A DNA stretch of 38,266 nucleotides from Coriobacteriia bacterium (GTDB taxonomy: Bacteria > Actinomycetota > Coriobacteriia > Coriobacteriales > UBA8131): assembly GCA_009776725.1 (NCBI GenBank), contig WRNE01000009.1, positions 1-38,266 of the forward strand. The letters are read 5' to 3'. Below, piece after piece: positions 17,639 to 26,425 of the stretch (positions are counted from its first letter, which is position 1; each line of letters begins with the position of its first letter). The notes below the pieces were generated by a model. That model was not told the origin of the DNA, did not search any database, and worked only from the letters and a program-made list of their open reading frames with translations. The position numbers were made by a program, and so were the translations under genes.

Positions 17639-18061
17639 TTATACGAACAGCTCTTCTTCAGTGACTATCCGGTAATCTACCGAGGCTACAGCCTGCATGG
17701 CGCTTGCCTCGTCGTTTACCCGCAGCACGTCAATCGCCTTGCCGCCGACAGAAGAGAAGCAATAGGCATATTCGATGTTTACGTCAAAGGCCTCAAAAGC
17801 CTCCAACAGCTTTGCCAAGCCCCCAGCTATGTCTGGCACCTCAACGGCTAAGACGCTAGTCAAAGAAGCGCGGAACCCTTGATTGGTCAAGACCTCTTGT
17901 GCGCTTCCCGCATCCTTGGTGATGATCCGCACCACTCCGTACCGCTCGGTGTCAGCTATGGTCAAGGCCCTCATCGAGAAACCGGCATCGCCAAGGGCGC
18001 GACAGAGGGCAGCCAAACGGCCTTTGCGATTCTCTAAAAACACTGTTAGTTGGTCTATCAT
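17639..18061 (-). CDS. Tandem ACT-domain protein
   Basis: 140 residues made of two ACT domains, LTVFLENRKGRLAALCRALG (about 5-65) and VLAVEVPDIAGGLAKLLEAF (about 70-135). Each begins with the strand-loop-helix that binds amino acids at the dimer interface. It has no catalytic domain. Proteins of this kind are often encoded next to phenylacetate-CoA ligase genes in anaerobes and are thought to sense an amino or aryl acid. Here it lies 59 bases after such a gene on the same strand. The ligand cannot be deduced. Confidence 0.9.
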   Translation of the reverse strand: MIDQLTVFLENRKGRLAALCRALGDAGFSMRALTIADTERYGVVRIITKDAGSAQEVLTNQGFRASLTSVLAVEVPDIAGGLAKLLEAFEAFDVNIEYAYCFSSVGGKAIDVLRVNDEASAMQAVASVDYRIVTEEELFV

Positions 18062-18120
18062 TGGCTCATCCTATCTATAATCCAGCTCAAGCCTTTTTAT
18101 CTGGCAGCCTTGCTTGACCT

Positions 18121-19464
18121 TTAGCCCATATCATCGCGCAGGTCGACAATGCGCACAGCCTTGCCTTCAAAGCGTTCGATAGACATCGGCTCGACCAGCT
18201 GGACCTCGATACTGACTTGAAGGTTCGAGTTCAGTTCATCAGCAATGCGCTTCTCCAAACGCTCTATGCTCTTGACCTCGTCGAAATGAAAGTCTGAGGT
18301 CGGCTCTACCTTTAAGATGACATAGTCCATCGGGCCAGACCTGGTCAGGGTGATTTGGTAATAACTGGTCAGCTCGGTAAATCCCCCCAAGACTTCGGCG
18401 AATTGGTTGGGAAAGACGTTTACTCCACGGATGATCAGCATGTCATCGGTCCGCCCGGTGATACGGTCCATGCGCCGCAGGGTGCGCCCACATTGGCAGT
18501 CACCAGGCAGGATGCGCGATATGTCATGCGTCCGGTATCGGATAAGCGGCGAGCATTGCTTGGCCAAGGTAGTAAAGACAACCTCGCCCCACTCCCCGTC
18601 TGGCAGCACCTGCAAAGTCTCAGGATCAATGATCTCGATAATGAACTGGTCCTCTGCTACATGCAAGCCGTTTTGATACCGGCACTCGCAACTGACTCCA
18701 GGCCCCATGACCTCGGACAGTCCGTAGATGTCGACTACAGTTACACCCAGTTTTTCTTCTATCTCGTGCCGCATCGACTCCGAGCAAGGCTCAGCCCCCA
18801 GAATCGCCCCGCTGATCTTGAAGTCTTTTGCCGGGTCATAGCCTAGCTCGATTGCCGTATCGGCGATAAGCAAGGCGTACGAGGGCGTGCAGGCCAAAAT
18901 GTCGACACCGAAATCACTCATCATCTGTACCTGGCGCTTGGTGTTGCCGGCACTCATCGGTAAAATCGTCGAGCCCATGCGGATGCCGCCCTCATGGGCG
19001 CCAAGCCCTCCGGTGAACAAGCCGTAGCCATAGGCTATCTGCAAGATACTCTCTGGACCGCCGCCGACTAAGGCTATACAACGGGCAAAAGCATCCCCCC
19101 AATTATCGAGATCGGCCTGTGTGTAGCCTACCACTGTCGCATTTCCAGTGGTACCGGAAGAGGCATGCAGCCGCTGCACGTCGACCATGTCAACAGCGAA
19201 CATGCCAAACGGATAGGCATCGCGCAAGTCTTGTTTGTTGGTAAACGGGAGCTTCTGCAAATCACTGAGGCTTGTGATAAATCGCGGATCGATCCCCGCC
19301 GAGTCAAGTGTCCTTTGATAATAACCGATGTTTTGATAACAATTCAAAACTGTCGCCTGCAAGCGTTGCAACTGCATTGCCTCAAGCTCGGACCGGTTGA
19401 TCATTTCGATTTCTGGCTGGTAGTAACGCTCTGCGTCAATCACCTTGCCACTTGAATTCACCAC
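18121..19464 (-). CDS. paaK: Phenylacetate-CoA ligase family enzyme
   Basis: Adenylate-forming enzyme that activates aryl acids, typically phenylacetate, to the CoA thioester using ATP. It shows the AMP-binding loop HASSGTTGNAT (SSGTTG at 102-107), DIYGLSEVMGPG, and YRTHDIS followed by CGRTLRRMDRITGRTDDMLIIRGVNVFP. The C-terminal domain is family-typical, and 447 residues is normal. The GTG at 19464 is chosen because AAGTGAGG stands 5 bases before it. Paired with the tandem-ACT gene downstream, it resembles the PaaK-ACT sets in anaerobes that ferment aromatic amino acids. No indolepyruvate oxidoreductase gene is nearby, so the true substrate remains open. Confidence 0.92.
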   Translation of the reverse strand: MVNSSGKVIDAERYYQPEIEMINRSELEAMQLQRLQATVLNCYQNIGYYQRTLDSAGIDPRFITSLSDLQKLPFTNKQDLRDAYPFGMFAVDMVDVQRLHASSGTTGNATVVGYTQADLDNWGDAFARCIALVGGGPESILQIAYGYGLFTGGLGAHEGGIRMGSTILPMSAGNTKRQVQMMSDFGVDILACTPSYALLIADTAIELGYDPAKDFKISGAILGAEPCSESMRHEIEEKLGVTVVDIYGLSEVMGPGVSCECRYQNGLHVAEDQFIIEIIDPETLQVLPDGEWGEVVFTTLAKQCSPLIRYRTHDISRILPGDCQCGRTLRRMDRITGRTDDMLIIRGVNVFPNQFAEVLGGFTELTSYYQITLTRSGPMDYVILKVEPTSDFHFDEVKSIERLEKRIADELNSNLQVSIEVQLVEPMSIERFEGKAVRIVDLRDDMG

Positions 19465-19776
19465 GATAGCCTCACTTTCATGTGGTTTTCACCGTTTGTT
19501 GCCAAAGCATCTTTAGCTAGGTTTTTGTTTTCATGACTCCTCGTTTTGTGTTCTGCCCAGTCGCCGCCTCGGCATCTGGCAGCGCCTATAAACATAAAAC
19601 ACAATCCATGAAAATACCACATGAAAATCCTCTCGGCAATGGCTTACAATCGAAAGGTTGACAAATAGGCTAACAAAAACCTAGCTTACAAAGCCAAAAG
19701 CCTAAAGAACGCCCCCTTAAATCTCGGTGTGACTGATTAGGCAAAGCTTGCAGCTTTGCTACTGGAGTGATTTTAT
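19465..19776. other. Divergent intergenic region paaK / DHA2 exporter
   Basis: 312 bases between divergent genes. On the plus strand a consensus TTGACA lies at 19658-19663 with a weak -10 (TAGCTT, 19682-19687, 18-base spacer). A 7-bp inverted repeat is just before the exporter's ribosome binding site. No clear minus-strand promoter for paaK is visible. Confidence 0.4.
19741..19759 (+). promoter_or_regulatory. Inverted repeat just upstream of the exporter start
   Basis: GCAAAGC (19741-19747) and GCTTTGC (19753-19759) form perfect 7-bp arms around five bases, ending a few bases before the TGGAGTGA ribosome binding site. It could be a repressor operator or an RNA hairpin acting on translation. 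The sequence does not separate the two. Confidence 0.45.
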
Positions 19777-21210
19777 ATGGAGAAAACCTCAAACAACGGG
19801 CCTGCCGGCCAAAGCAACCCCCAACTCGTATTCACCTTGATCTTGGCCTCCTTTGTCACCTCTTTTGCATCGAGCTCGCTCAATGTTTCGATCAAGGTTA
19901 TCGGAGAGGAGTTCCACGTCCCTACCGCGACCCTAGGCTGGCTGGTGACTGCTTTTACCATCTGCTCCGTGGCCTTGATCCTGCCCCTTGGCCGCTTGGG
20001 CGACCTAAGCTCGCGACGGTCCATCCTAAATGTCGGTATCGGCCTTTTTTCATTATCGTCGGCTGCCTTGGTCTTTGCCCCGAGCCTAGGCGTCATGATC
20101 GGCCTCCGCGTGTGCCAAGGGCTGGGCTCTGCTGCCATGCTTGCTACTAATCAAGCTATTATGGTTGACGCATTCCCGGTCGAGGTCCGCGGGCGCATGC
20201 TGGGCATTTCTACTTCGGCTGTCTACTTCGGCTTGGCCCTAGGGCCGATTATCGGCGGCTTTGTCACCGAGCACTTCGGCTGGCGCTATGTCTTTGCCTT
20301 GATGGCAGTGCTTGGGGGCGTCTCCTTTGTGCTCGCTTTTGGCCGTTTGCCAGCGAACTCCAGCCATGTAGAGACAAACCGGCTGGCCTCAAACCTAGAC
20401 ATCGTCGGCATCCTGCTCTTCATGACCAGCGTCTCTACCCTGTCTTGGGGCACAAACAGCCTAAGCTCTGGCAATTTGGCCTACATCGCCATAACCTATG
20501 GGGTCCTCGCCCTGGGCTGCTTTGCCTGGTGGCAAGGAAAAGCCCAGTCCCCGCTGCTCAAGCCAGGGCTCTTCCAAGGCGGACATGGCTTTGCCTTTGC
20601 CAACCTGTCGGTCTTCTTAAACCATTCTGCGACCATGTCGATCACCTATCTGACATCAATCTACCTCCAGCAGGCAAAGGGCTTCGGCTCGGACCAAGCC
20701 GGCTTGGTCTTGGTTACTGCTCCGCTCGTCCAAGCTGTGTTCTCCATCATGGCCGGACGGCTCTCCGACAAGTTCTCGCCCTTCCGCCTGGCATCGATCG
20801 GCTGCGTGTTCTGCACCGCCTCGCTCGTCGCTTTTTCCTTCATCTCCACCCAAAGCGGCCTTCTCCAGATAATCTTAAGCCTTGTCCTAAACGGCATCGG
20901 CTTCGGCTTCTTTGGATCGCCGATGACCAATGCGGTGATGGGCCTGGTCGATCGCAGCGATGTCGGGACCGCCTCTGCCTTCATGGGCACCATGCGCAAC
21001 CTGGGTCAAATCACCAGCATGTCGGTGATCACCATTGTCGCTTCGATGAAGCTTTCCAACCAGGCGCTGAGCCAAGTCTCGCCCACTGACCTAAGCGCTA
21101 TGATGCGTTTATGCTATCTGGTTTTTACAGTGATCTGCCTGCTCAGCCTAGTTGCCTCCTTACAGGCTAAGGCCAATCCCAGCGACAGTGATTATGTGGA
21201 GAAACCCTAG
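19777..21210 (+). CDS. DHA2-type major facilitator drug/metabolite exporter
   Basis: 477-residue inner-membrane transporter of the EmrB/QacA type, with about 14 predicted helices. MFS motif A is LGRLGDLSSRRSI after helix 2. The antiporter motif C appears as LALGPIIGGFVTEHFGWRYVF after helix 5, which points to proton-coupled export. The N-terminus is short and polar. A TGGAGTGA sequence about 8 bases upstream serves as ribosome binding site. The substrate is not predictable. It converges with the EIIC-EAL gene with only five bases between the stops, and no terminator fits there. Confidence 0.9.
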   Translation: MEKTSNNGPAGQSNPQLVFTLILASFVTSFASSSLNVSIKVIGEEFHVPTATLGWLVTAFTICSVALILPLGRLGDLSSRRSILNVGIGLFSLSSAALVFAPSLGVMIGLRVCQGLGSAAMLATNQAIMVDAFPVEVRGRMLGISTSAVYFGLALGPIIGGFVTEHFGWRYVFALMAVLGGVSFVLAFGRLPANSSHVETNRLASNLDIVGILLFMTSVSTLSWGTNSLSSGNLAYIAITYGVLALGCFAWWQGKAQSPLLKPGLFQGGHGFAFANLSVFLNHSATMSITYLTSIYLQQAKGFGSDQAGLVLVTAPLVQAVFSIMAGRLSDKFSPFRLASIGCVFCTASLVAFSFISTQSGLLQIILSLVLNGIGFGFFGSPMTNAVMGLVDRSDVGTASAFMGTMRNLGQITSMSVITIVASMKLSNQALSQVSPTDLSAMMRLCYLVFTVICLLSLVASLQAKANPSDSDYVEKP

Positions 21211-21215
21211 CTTTT

Positions 21216-23351
21216 TTACCTGTGGGCCGAGACATAGGCTTGAAAATCGGCAGCATTCAGCGGACGGCTGAAATAATACCCTTGGAAGATCTGAGCCCCC
21301 AGGCTGCTCAGGATGTCGGCTTGCTCTTCGGTCTCCACCCCCTCGATCACCACTTCTAGGTTCAGATGGTCTGCCAACTGTACTACTGAACGGACAATTT
21401 CACGTTGCTTATAGTCACTTTGTATATTATTGATAAGCTGCATAGCTATTTTTACCGTGCGCACCCCATAGTCATTGATGTAGTTCAGCGACGAATAGCC
21501 CATGCCGAGGTCGTCGATCGATAAGCCAAACCCCATGTCCCGGATAGCCCGAAACAGCTCGCGCATCTCGTCGTTGGCGTTGATGGCGATGTGCTCGGTG
21601 ATCTCGAACTCCACCTCGCCAGGGATGATCACATAGGTGTCCCGGATTTTCTTGACAAACTCAGCGAACCCTGGGTCCTCTTCCAAGTGGCGCGGGTCAA
21701 GGTTGATGGACACCCTCAAGTCAGACATATGGCTTTCCCGCATTTCGGCAAGGTTGCGGACGGCGTTTTCTATCACCCACCGGCCCAGCTCGGTCGCCAA
21801 GCCGCTTTCGTTCATCAATTCCACTGCAGTAAGCGGCGAGATGAAGCCCATTTCCGGGTCTTCCCAGCGTAGTAAGGCCTCAGCCCCGACGACCTTGCCT
21901 TGGCGGTTGGTCTTCGGTTGAAAAACCAGGTAGAAGGGCAGTTGGTTCTGCCTGACAGACTGCTTTAGCAGCATTGCGTACTCACGTGCTATCTGTCCGA
22001 CGGCATCGATGCGCTCCGTGACTGGGCTGCCATAGCCGTCAAGGGCAGCCTCGGCGGCTGCCTGCATGTCGGCGAAGCGGCTGCTGCGTTGCTTTAGTTC
22101 GTAGATATGGTGGGCGCGGACAAAGGGGTAATAGAGCACGACCGAGGCCAGTATACAGACTGCCTGCAATACGCTGGCCCGAAGCGAGCCGGTTGCCAGA
22201 TAGCCAGACAGCAAGGGCGGGGTCGTCCAGTTCACCATGTTGGTTATCGGCGGGATCCAGCCGGATTTAAAACAAAGGAAGCTGAGTACCGCTGAGATAA
22301 TCGGAGCCAGGATGAAGGGGATGACATAGAAGGGGTTTAAGAAGACCGGAAAGCCATATAGCAAAGGCTCGTTGATGTTAAAGATCACAGGAAACACCGA
22401 GGCCCGGGCAAAGCGTCTTCCCCAATACCATTTTCGCCCGACAATCGCCAGTGCGATCAAGAGGCCGAACATTGTGCCCGACCCTCCGACAATGCCAAAA
22501 TGGAGGTAGTAGCCGCGCAAGGAGAACACCGACGAGACACTGGCGGTTGTATCGTTTAATGAAGGCAAAAGGTTGAAGAGCACAAAGTTGTGTGCCCCGC
22601 AAAAAGCCAGCAATTGGGAGAAGAACATCACCAAGACCACGACGATAAGGCTGCCCTCACGCATGTAGCCGGCGATTTTGGCATAAAGGGCATCCAGGTT
22701 GGCGACATCGATCACATACAGGCCGATTACCCGAATGACCACAAAACTAACCAGTGTCAGCGCCACCGGCAAGACATGGTCAAAGGCCGACTGTACTGCA
22801 GGGTTTGCGTCATAGCCCCTGCTTAAAGAGCGTAAATGAAGCCGCTGTTTGACCGACCGGATGAGCTGGATAAACAAGAACAATAGTTTACAGGCAAGCA
22901 GGCTGACCAGGATGGCTTTGAAGATGCTGTTAGTGCCAACTATGTCGGTGAGGCTGATTATCGGCCCCTGCCAGACAAAGAGGATGATAAAACATGAGAA
23001 TGCCGTAAAAACTGGGACAAAAAGATTCGGCTCGCCCTCCCAGACATCGCTGTTCTCCACAGTATAAGAAAGGCTGATCGACGCTAAAGCGGCCAGGGTG
23101 ATCACAGTCAAGGTAGAGTCTGTGAGTATCGCCGCCAGATCGATCAAGGACCCCCCAAAGGACCTGACCAGGAAATTATGGATGATCGGGATCGGCAGGT
23201 TCAGTATGGCTTGGGCAATCGAGCCGATGGTTATAAAGGGGATCAACCGCACAAAAGCAGTGTTTAGTGTACGCACCAGCTTGCGCCTAGCAAAGCGCGC
23301 AGCAATATCTCCAAGTCTCTCAAACATTGCCTGAGATGCTCCCTCCCTCAT
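21216..23351 (-). CDS. PTS EIIC - EAL domain fusion (predicted c-di-GMP phosphodiesterase)
   Basis: 711 residues. The first ~430 form a multi-helix membrane domain of the PTS EIIC lactose/cellobiose type, with the signature FNINEPLLYGFPVFLNPF. The last ~250 form an EAL domain: AEALLRW, SINLDP, FEITEH, SIDDLGMGYSSL, TVKIA, VIEGVETEEQ and QGYYFSRPL. The metal and base residues of active EAL enzymes (Glu, Asn, Glu, Asp-Asp, Lys, Glu, Gln) are kept. The Asp after the Lys (normally KID) is Ala. No EIIA or EIIB gene is nearby, so the membrane part may be a sugar sensor that controls c-di-GMP breakdown. The start is uncertain between Met1 and Met9 (23327); neither has a convincing ribosome binding site. 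Confidence 0.93.
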   Translation of the reverse strand: MREGASQAMFERLGDIAARFARRKLVRTLNTAFVRLIPFITIGSIAQAILNLPIPIIHNFLVRSFGGSLIDLAAILTDSTLTVITLAALASISLSYTVENSDVWEGEPNLFVPVFTAFSCFIILFVWQGPIISLTDIVGTNSIFKAILVSLLACKLLFLFIQLIRSVKQRLHLRSLSRGYDANPAVQSAFDHVLPVALTLVSFVVIRVIGLYVIDVANLDALYAKIAGYMREGSLIVVVLVMFFSQLLAFCGAHNFVLFNLLPSLNDTTASVSSVFSLRGYYLHFGIVGGSGTMFGLLIALAIVGRKWYWGRRFARASVFPVIFNINEPLLYGFPVFLNPFYVIPFILAPIISAVLSFLCFKSGWIPPITNMVNWTTPPLLSGYLATGSLRASVLQAVCILASVVLYYPFVRAHHIYELKQRSSRFADMQAAAEAALDGYGSPVTERIDAVGQIAREYAMLLKQSVRQNQLPFYLVFQPKTNRQGKVVGAEALLRWEDPEMGFISPLTAVELMNESGLATELGRWVIENAVRNLAEMRESHMSDLRVSINLDPRHLEEDPGFAEFVKKIRDTYVIIPGEVEFEITEHIAINANDEMRELFRAIRDMGFGLSIDDLGMGYSSLNYINDYGVRTVKIAMQLINNIQSDYKQREIVRSVVQLADHLNLEVVIEGVETEEQADILSSLGAQIFQGYYFSRPLNAADFQAYVSAHR

Positions 23352-23594
23352 ATGCTTGTCAGCTGCCTTGAAAAAGACCTTATCAGTATAGCTTAAGCTT
23401 GCAAGCAGCCAGGCGGTATGGTGGACTTATTTATCGGCCCGACCAATGCCGGATGCATCAGCTTTACAAAGGTCATGTCAGAGGCCAGCCTGGGCGTTTG
23501 AAGCCAGGCTGTCGCCGGGTTGAAGGCCCAAAGCCGGTTTGTGGTGTAAGATAAACGCCATACAGTCGGCCAAATAAAAAAGTGAGGAGTGTTC

Positions 23595-24224
23595 ATGTCA
23601 GTCTTAATAATCAACGGCAGTACCCGTGAAAGGGGAAGCACATTTACTGCCTTGTCCGAAGTGGCACGAGGTTTGTCGGATAGCGGGGTCGAAAGCGAGA
23701 TCGTTTGGATCGGGCGGTCAGCGATCGCCCCTTGTATTGCTTGCGGGTCTTGTCGGAACAGAACGCAAGGCTGTGCCCACGGAGACGATGACGGGGTAAA
23801 TGCCATAGTGGACAAGCTTATCGCAGCAGATGGCATGGTCATCGGCTCGCCGGTATATTTCGCCGGTATCAATGGCGCGCTCAAATGCCTGCTGGACAGG
23901 GTGTTCTTCTCCACATCGGCAGCCTATGCCCTAAAGCCGGCTGCCTGCATTGTCGCCGCCCGCCGGGCTGGGACGACCAGTGCTTTGGAGCAGGTGCAGA
24001 AGTACCCCAACATTTCACAGATGCTGCTTGTCGGATCGTTTTACTGGCCGATGGTCCATGGCCAAAACCCCGACGACGTCCGCCAAGACCTCGAAGGCAT
24101 GCAGATCGCCTGGCAACTAGGCGCAAATATGGCTTGGTTGATTAAGACTATCGCGCTCGGGCGCGAAGCGGGCATAGAGGCCTTACAGGTCGAAACCCGT
24201 CAACGTACTAATTTCATACGGTGA
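23595..24224 (+). CDS. Iron-sulfur-flavoprotein-like NAD(P)H-dependent FMN reductase
   Basis: 209-residue flavodoxin-fold protein of the multimeric flavodoxin / FMN reductase group. The FMN phosphate loop is NGSTRERGST (7-16) and the second FMN-binding loop is GSPVYFAGINGALKCLLDR. Between them lies C47-X2-C50-X2-C53-X6-C60, the compact cluster motif of iron-sulfur flavoproteins, so a 4Fe-4S cluster passing electrons to FMN is plausible. A longer reading from GTG at 23589 is less likely because GAGGAG stands 5 bases before the ATG at 23595. It converges with rho, with no terminator visible in the 39-base gap. Confidence 0.88.
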   Translation: MSVLIINGSTRERGSTFTALSEVARGLSDSGVESEIVWIGRSAIAPCIACGSCRNRTQGCAHGDDDGVNAIVDKLIAADGMVIGSPVYFAGINGALKCLLDRVFFSTSAAYALKPAACIVAARRAGTTSALEQVQKYPNISQMLLVGSFYWPMVHGQNPDDVRQDLEGMQIAWQLGANMAWLIKTIALGREAGIEALQVETRQRTNFIR

Positions 24225-24263
24225 TGCTCGCTTGGACCTTTAACTTCTCGTATTGCCTTTGTG

Positions 24264-25748
24264 TCAAAGCTCAGTGATGTCCGTACCGCTGCGTTGCTGG
24301 GCTTTGCGAGCCGTGCGAATCAAGAACTCGGAGTTTGTCTGAGTCTGCTTCAGGCTTTTGATAAGCATTTCCATGGCCCGTTCGGTATTGTTCATATTGG
24401 CCAGAATCCTTCGGACAGCCCAGATCAAGGGTGCCTCTTGGCTGTCTAGGAGCAGTTCTTCTTTTCGTGTCCCCGATGCCACTGGGTCGATCGCCGGGAA
24501 GATGCGGCGGTCGGCCAGGTCACGGTCAAGCCGCAGCTCCATGTTGCCTGTGCCTTTAAACTCCTCGAAAATCACCTCGTCCATCTTCGACCCGGTGTCG
24601 ATCAAGGCCGATGCCAAGATGGTCAGCGAGCCGCCGTCCTCGATGTTTCGGGCCGCGCCTAAGAAGCGCTTCGGCGGATACAGGGCCGTCGAGTCCACGC
24701 CGCCAGACAGAATACGCCCACTGGCGGGCTGGGCCAAGTTGTAGGCACGTGCCAAACGGGTAATCGAGTCAAGCAGTATGACAACGTCACGCCCCACTTC
24801 GACCAAGCGCTTCGCCCGCTCGATGACGAGCTCTGCCACTGTGATGTGGTTCTCAGAGGGCATGTCGAAAGTCGAGGACACGACCTCGCCCTTGATAGAG
24901 CGCTCCATGTCGGTGACTTCTTCGGGCCGTTCGTCGACCAGCAGGCACATCAAGTGCACCTCAGGGTTGTTCGCACTGATAGCAGCGGCAATGTCTTTAA
25001 GAATGGTAGTCTTGCCGGCTTTTGGTGGGGAGACGATCAAGCCACGCTGACCCATGCCAATCGGTGCTACCAGGTCGATTGTCCTGGCTGTGATGGTGTC
25101 CGCGCCATGCTCCATGAGCAAGCGCTGGTCAGGGAACACCGGGGTGAGGTCAGCAAAACGCCTTCTTTCCTGGGCTTGCTCGACTGGGATACCGTTGATC
25201 GTGTCTATCTTATGCAAGGCTGCGTATTTCTCGCTTTCACGGGCAGGGCGTACTTGGCCGACGACCATGTCCCCCTTGCGCAGGCCGTTGCGCCTGACTA
25301 AAGACATGCCCACGTAGATATCGTTCTCACCCGGCAGGTAGCCGGTTGTGCGCAAGAAGCCATAGCCTTCCGAGAGCAGGTCGAAAATGCCCTCACATGC
25401 CACAAATCCCTCGGCCTTGATCATCTCGGCGAAAATCGCATCGATGATCAGGTCCTTTTTACGGATATCTGTGAGGTCGACACCAAGGACAGCGGCTTTT
25501 TCCCGAAGCTCTGTGACCTTTAAGGCAGTCAGTTCGTCACGGTTGGCTTGCGGGCTTATTTGCTCACGGTTATTGTTGTTGTTGTTGGGATAGGATTGGC
25601 GGCGTTGGCGACGAGCCTGGTTTTGGTAGCCGTTACGGTTGGAGTTGTTTGACCCGCCTGTGCCGTTGTTCGAGGACTCGGTCGCCTGGTTGGTACGGCG
25701 TTGACTGTTTTGGTCTGAGTCGTTGCGGTTCGAGTTTCTATTGTTCAT
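24264..25748 (-). CDS. rho: Transcription termination factor Rho with Asn/Gln-rich N-terminal extension
   Basis: Hexameric RNA-dependent ATPase/helicase that ends transcription. Residues 1-70 are strongly enriched in Asn (21) and Gln (9), with Arg and Ser. A Rho_N helical module follows (about 72-115), then the cold-shock-like RNA-binding domain with EGYGFLR (about 127-133). The ATPase core has Walker A PPKAGKTT (241-248), Walker B VVILLDS and the TGSKMDEVIFEEFKGTGNMEL segment. At 494 residues it is longer than E. coli Rho (419) because of the N-terminus. Its ATG overlaps the fsa stop (ATGA), so the two are translationally coupled. GAAGGTG precedes the start. Confidence 0.97.
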   Translation of the reverse strand: MNNRNSNRNDSDQNSQRRTNQATESSNNGTGGSNNSNRNGYQNQARRQRRQSYPNNNNNNREQISPQANRDELTALKVTELREKAAVLGVDLTDIRKKDLIIDAIFAEMIKAEGFVACEGIFDLLSEGYGFLRTTGYLPGENDIYVGMSLVRRNGLRKGDMVVGQVRPARESEKYAALHKIDTINGIPVEQAQERRRFADLTPVFPDQRLLMEHGADTITARTIDLVAPIGMGQRGLIVSPPKAGKTTILKDIAAAISANNPEVHLMCLLVDERPEEVTDMERSIKGEVVSSTFDMPSENHITVAELVIERAKRLVEVGRDVVILLDSITRLARAYNLAQPASGRILSGGVDSTALYPPKRFLGAARNIEDGGSLTILASALIDTGSKMDEVIFEEFKGTGNMELRLDRDLADRRIFPAIDPVASGTRKEELLLDSQEAPLIWAVRRILANMNNTERAMEMLIKSLKQTQTNSEFLIRTARKAQQRSGTDITEL

Positions 25749-26425
25749 GCTTGTAGCACCTTCTCCCAGTCATTTAAAAATGCAGCAATGCCTTGGTCCG
25801 TCAGCGGATGGGTCAGGCACTTCTCCAAAATATTAAAGGGTACCGTGGCAATATCAATCCCGAGCAAGGCCACTTGAGCAACATGCTGGACGCTTCTGAT
25901 GGAGGCTGCGATGATCTCTGGCTCCTCGTCGCCAATGCCTACTCCCCGCCAGTCGTAGTTGGCTACGGCGTCGCTGATGTCGGCAATTTGGGCAAGGCCG
26001 TCTTCGCCGATATCGTCGAAACGGCCGATGAAGGGGCTTATGTAGCGGGCCCCTGCCCGAGCAGCCATAATGGCTTGGGGCACTGAGAAGACCAGGGTGA
26101 CATTGACCGGGATGCCCTCGTTGGCAAGTACCCGGGTAGCAGCCAAGCCCTCAATGCCGATGGGGATCTTTACCGCGACATTGGCAGCCAAAGCTGCTAA
26201 TTCCCTAGCCTCCCTGACGATATCGTTGCGGCTTGTTCCAACAGCTTCGGCTGACACAGGGCCGTCGACCAAAGCGCAGATACGTTGGATGTGTGTGGAG
26301 AAGTCCGCCAGCTTGCCACCTATACGGGCATATAGGCTTGGATTTGTAGTCACACCAGCTAAGACTCCCCATGAGGCTGCTTCCTCAATTTCTTTGAGGT
26401 CAGCTGTGTCAATAAAGAACTTCAA
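25745..26425 (-). CDS. fsa: Transaldolase-like fructose-6-phosphate aldolase
   Basis: Small class I aldolase of the TalC/Fsa subfamily, 226 residues. The Schiff-base lysine is Lys86 in VAVKIPIG. Other family blocks are MKFFIDTADLKEIEEA, GVTTNPSL, NVTLVFS, YISPFIGRFDD and the C-terminal HPLTDQGIAAFLNDW. Members act as fructose-6-phosphate aldolase or as transaldolase. The motifs alone do not separate these activities. The start is TTG at 26425: an in-frame TAA lies immediately before it and AAAGGAAA stands 8 bases upstream, so no other start is available. It is followed without gap by rho. Confidence 0.93.
   Translation of the reverse strand: MKFFIDTADLKEIEEAASWGVLAGVTTNPSLYARIGGKLADFSTHIQRICALVDGPVSAEAVGTSRNDIVREARELAALAANVAVKIPIGIEGLAATRVLANEGIPVNVTLVFSVPQAIMAARAGARYISPFIGRFDDIGEDGLAQIADISDAVANYDWRGVGIGDEEPEIIAASIRSVQHVAQVALLGIDIATVPFNILEKCLTHPLTDQGIAAFLNDWEKVLQA

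Noticed and set aside
23393..23914. Minus-strand frame of 173 codons in front of and opposite the flavoprotein gene
   Set aside because: It overlaps the conserved flavodoxin domain and has no ribosome binding site or recognisable fold.
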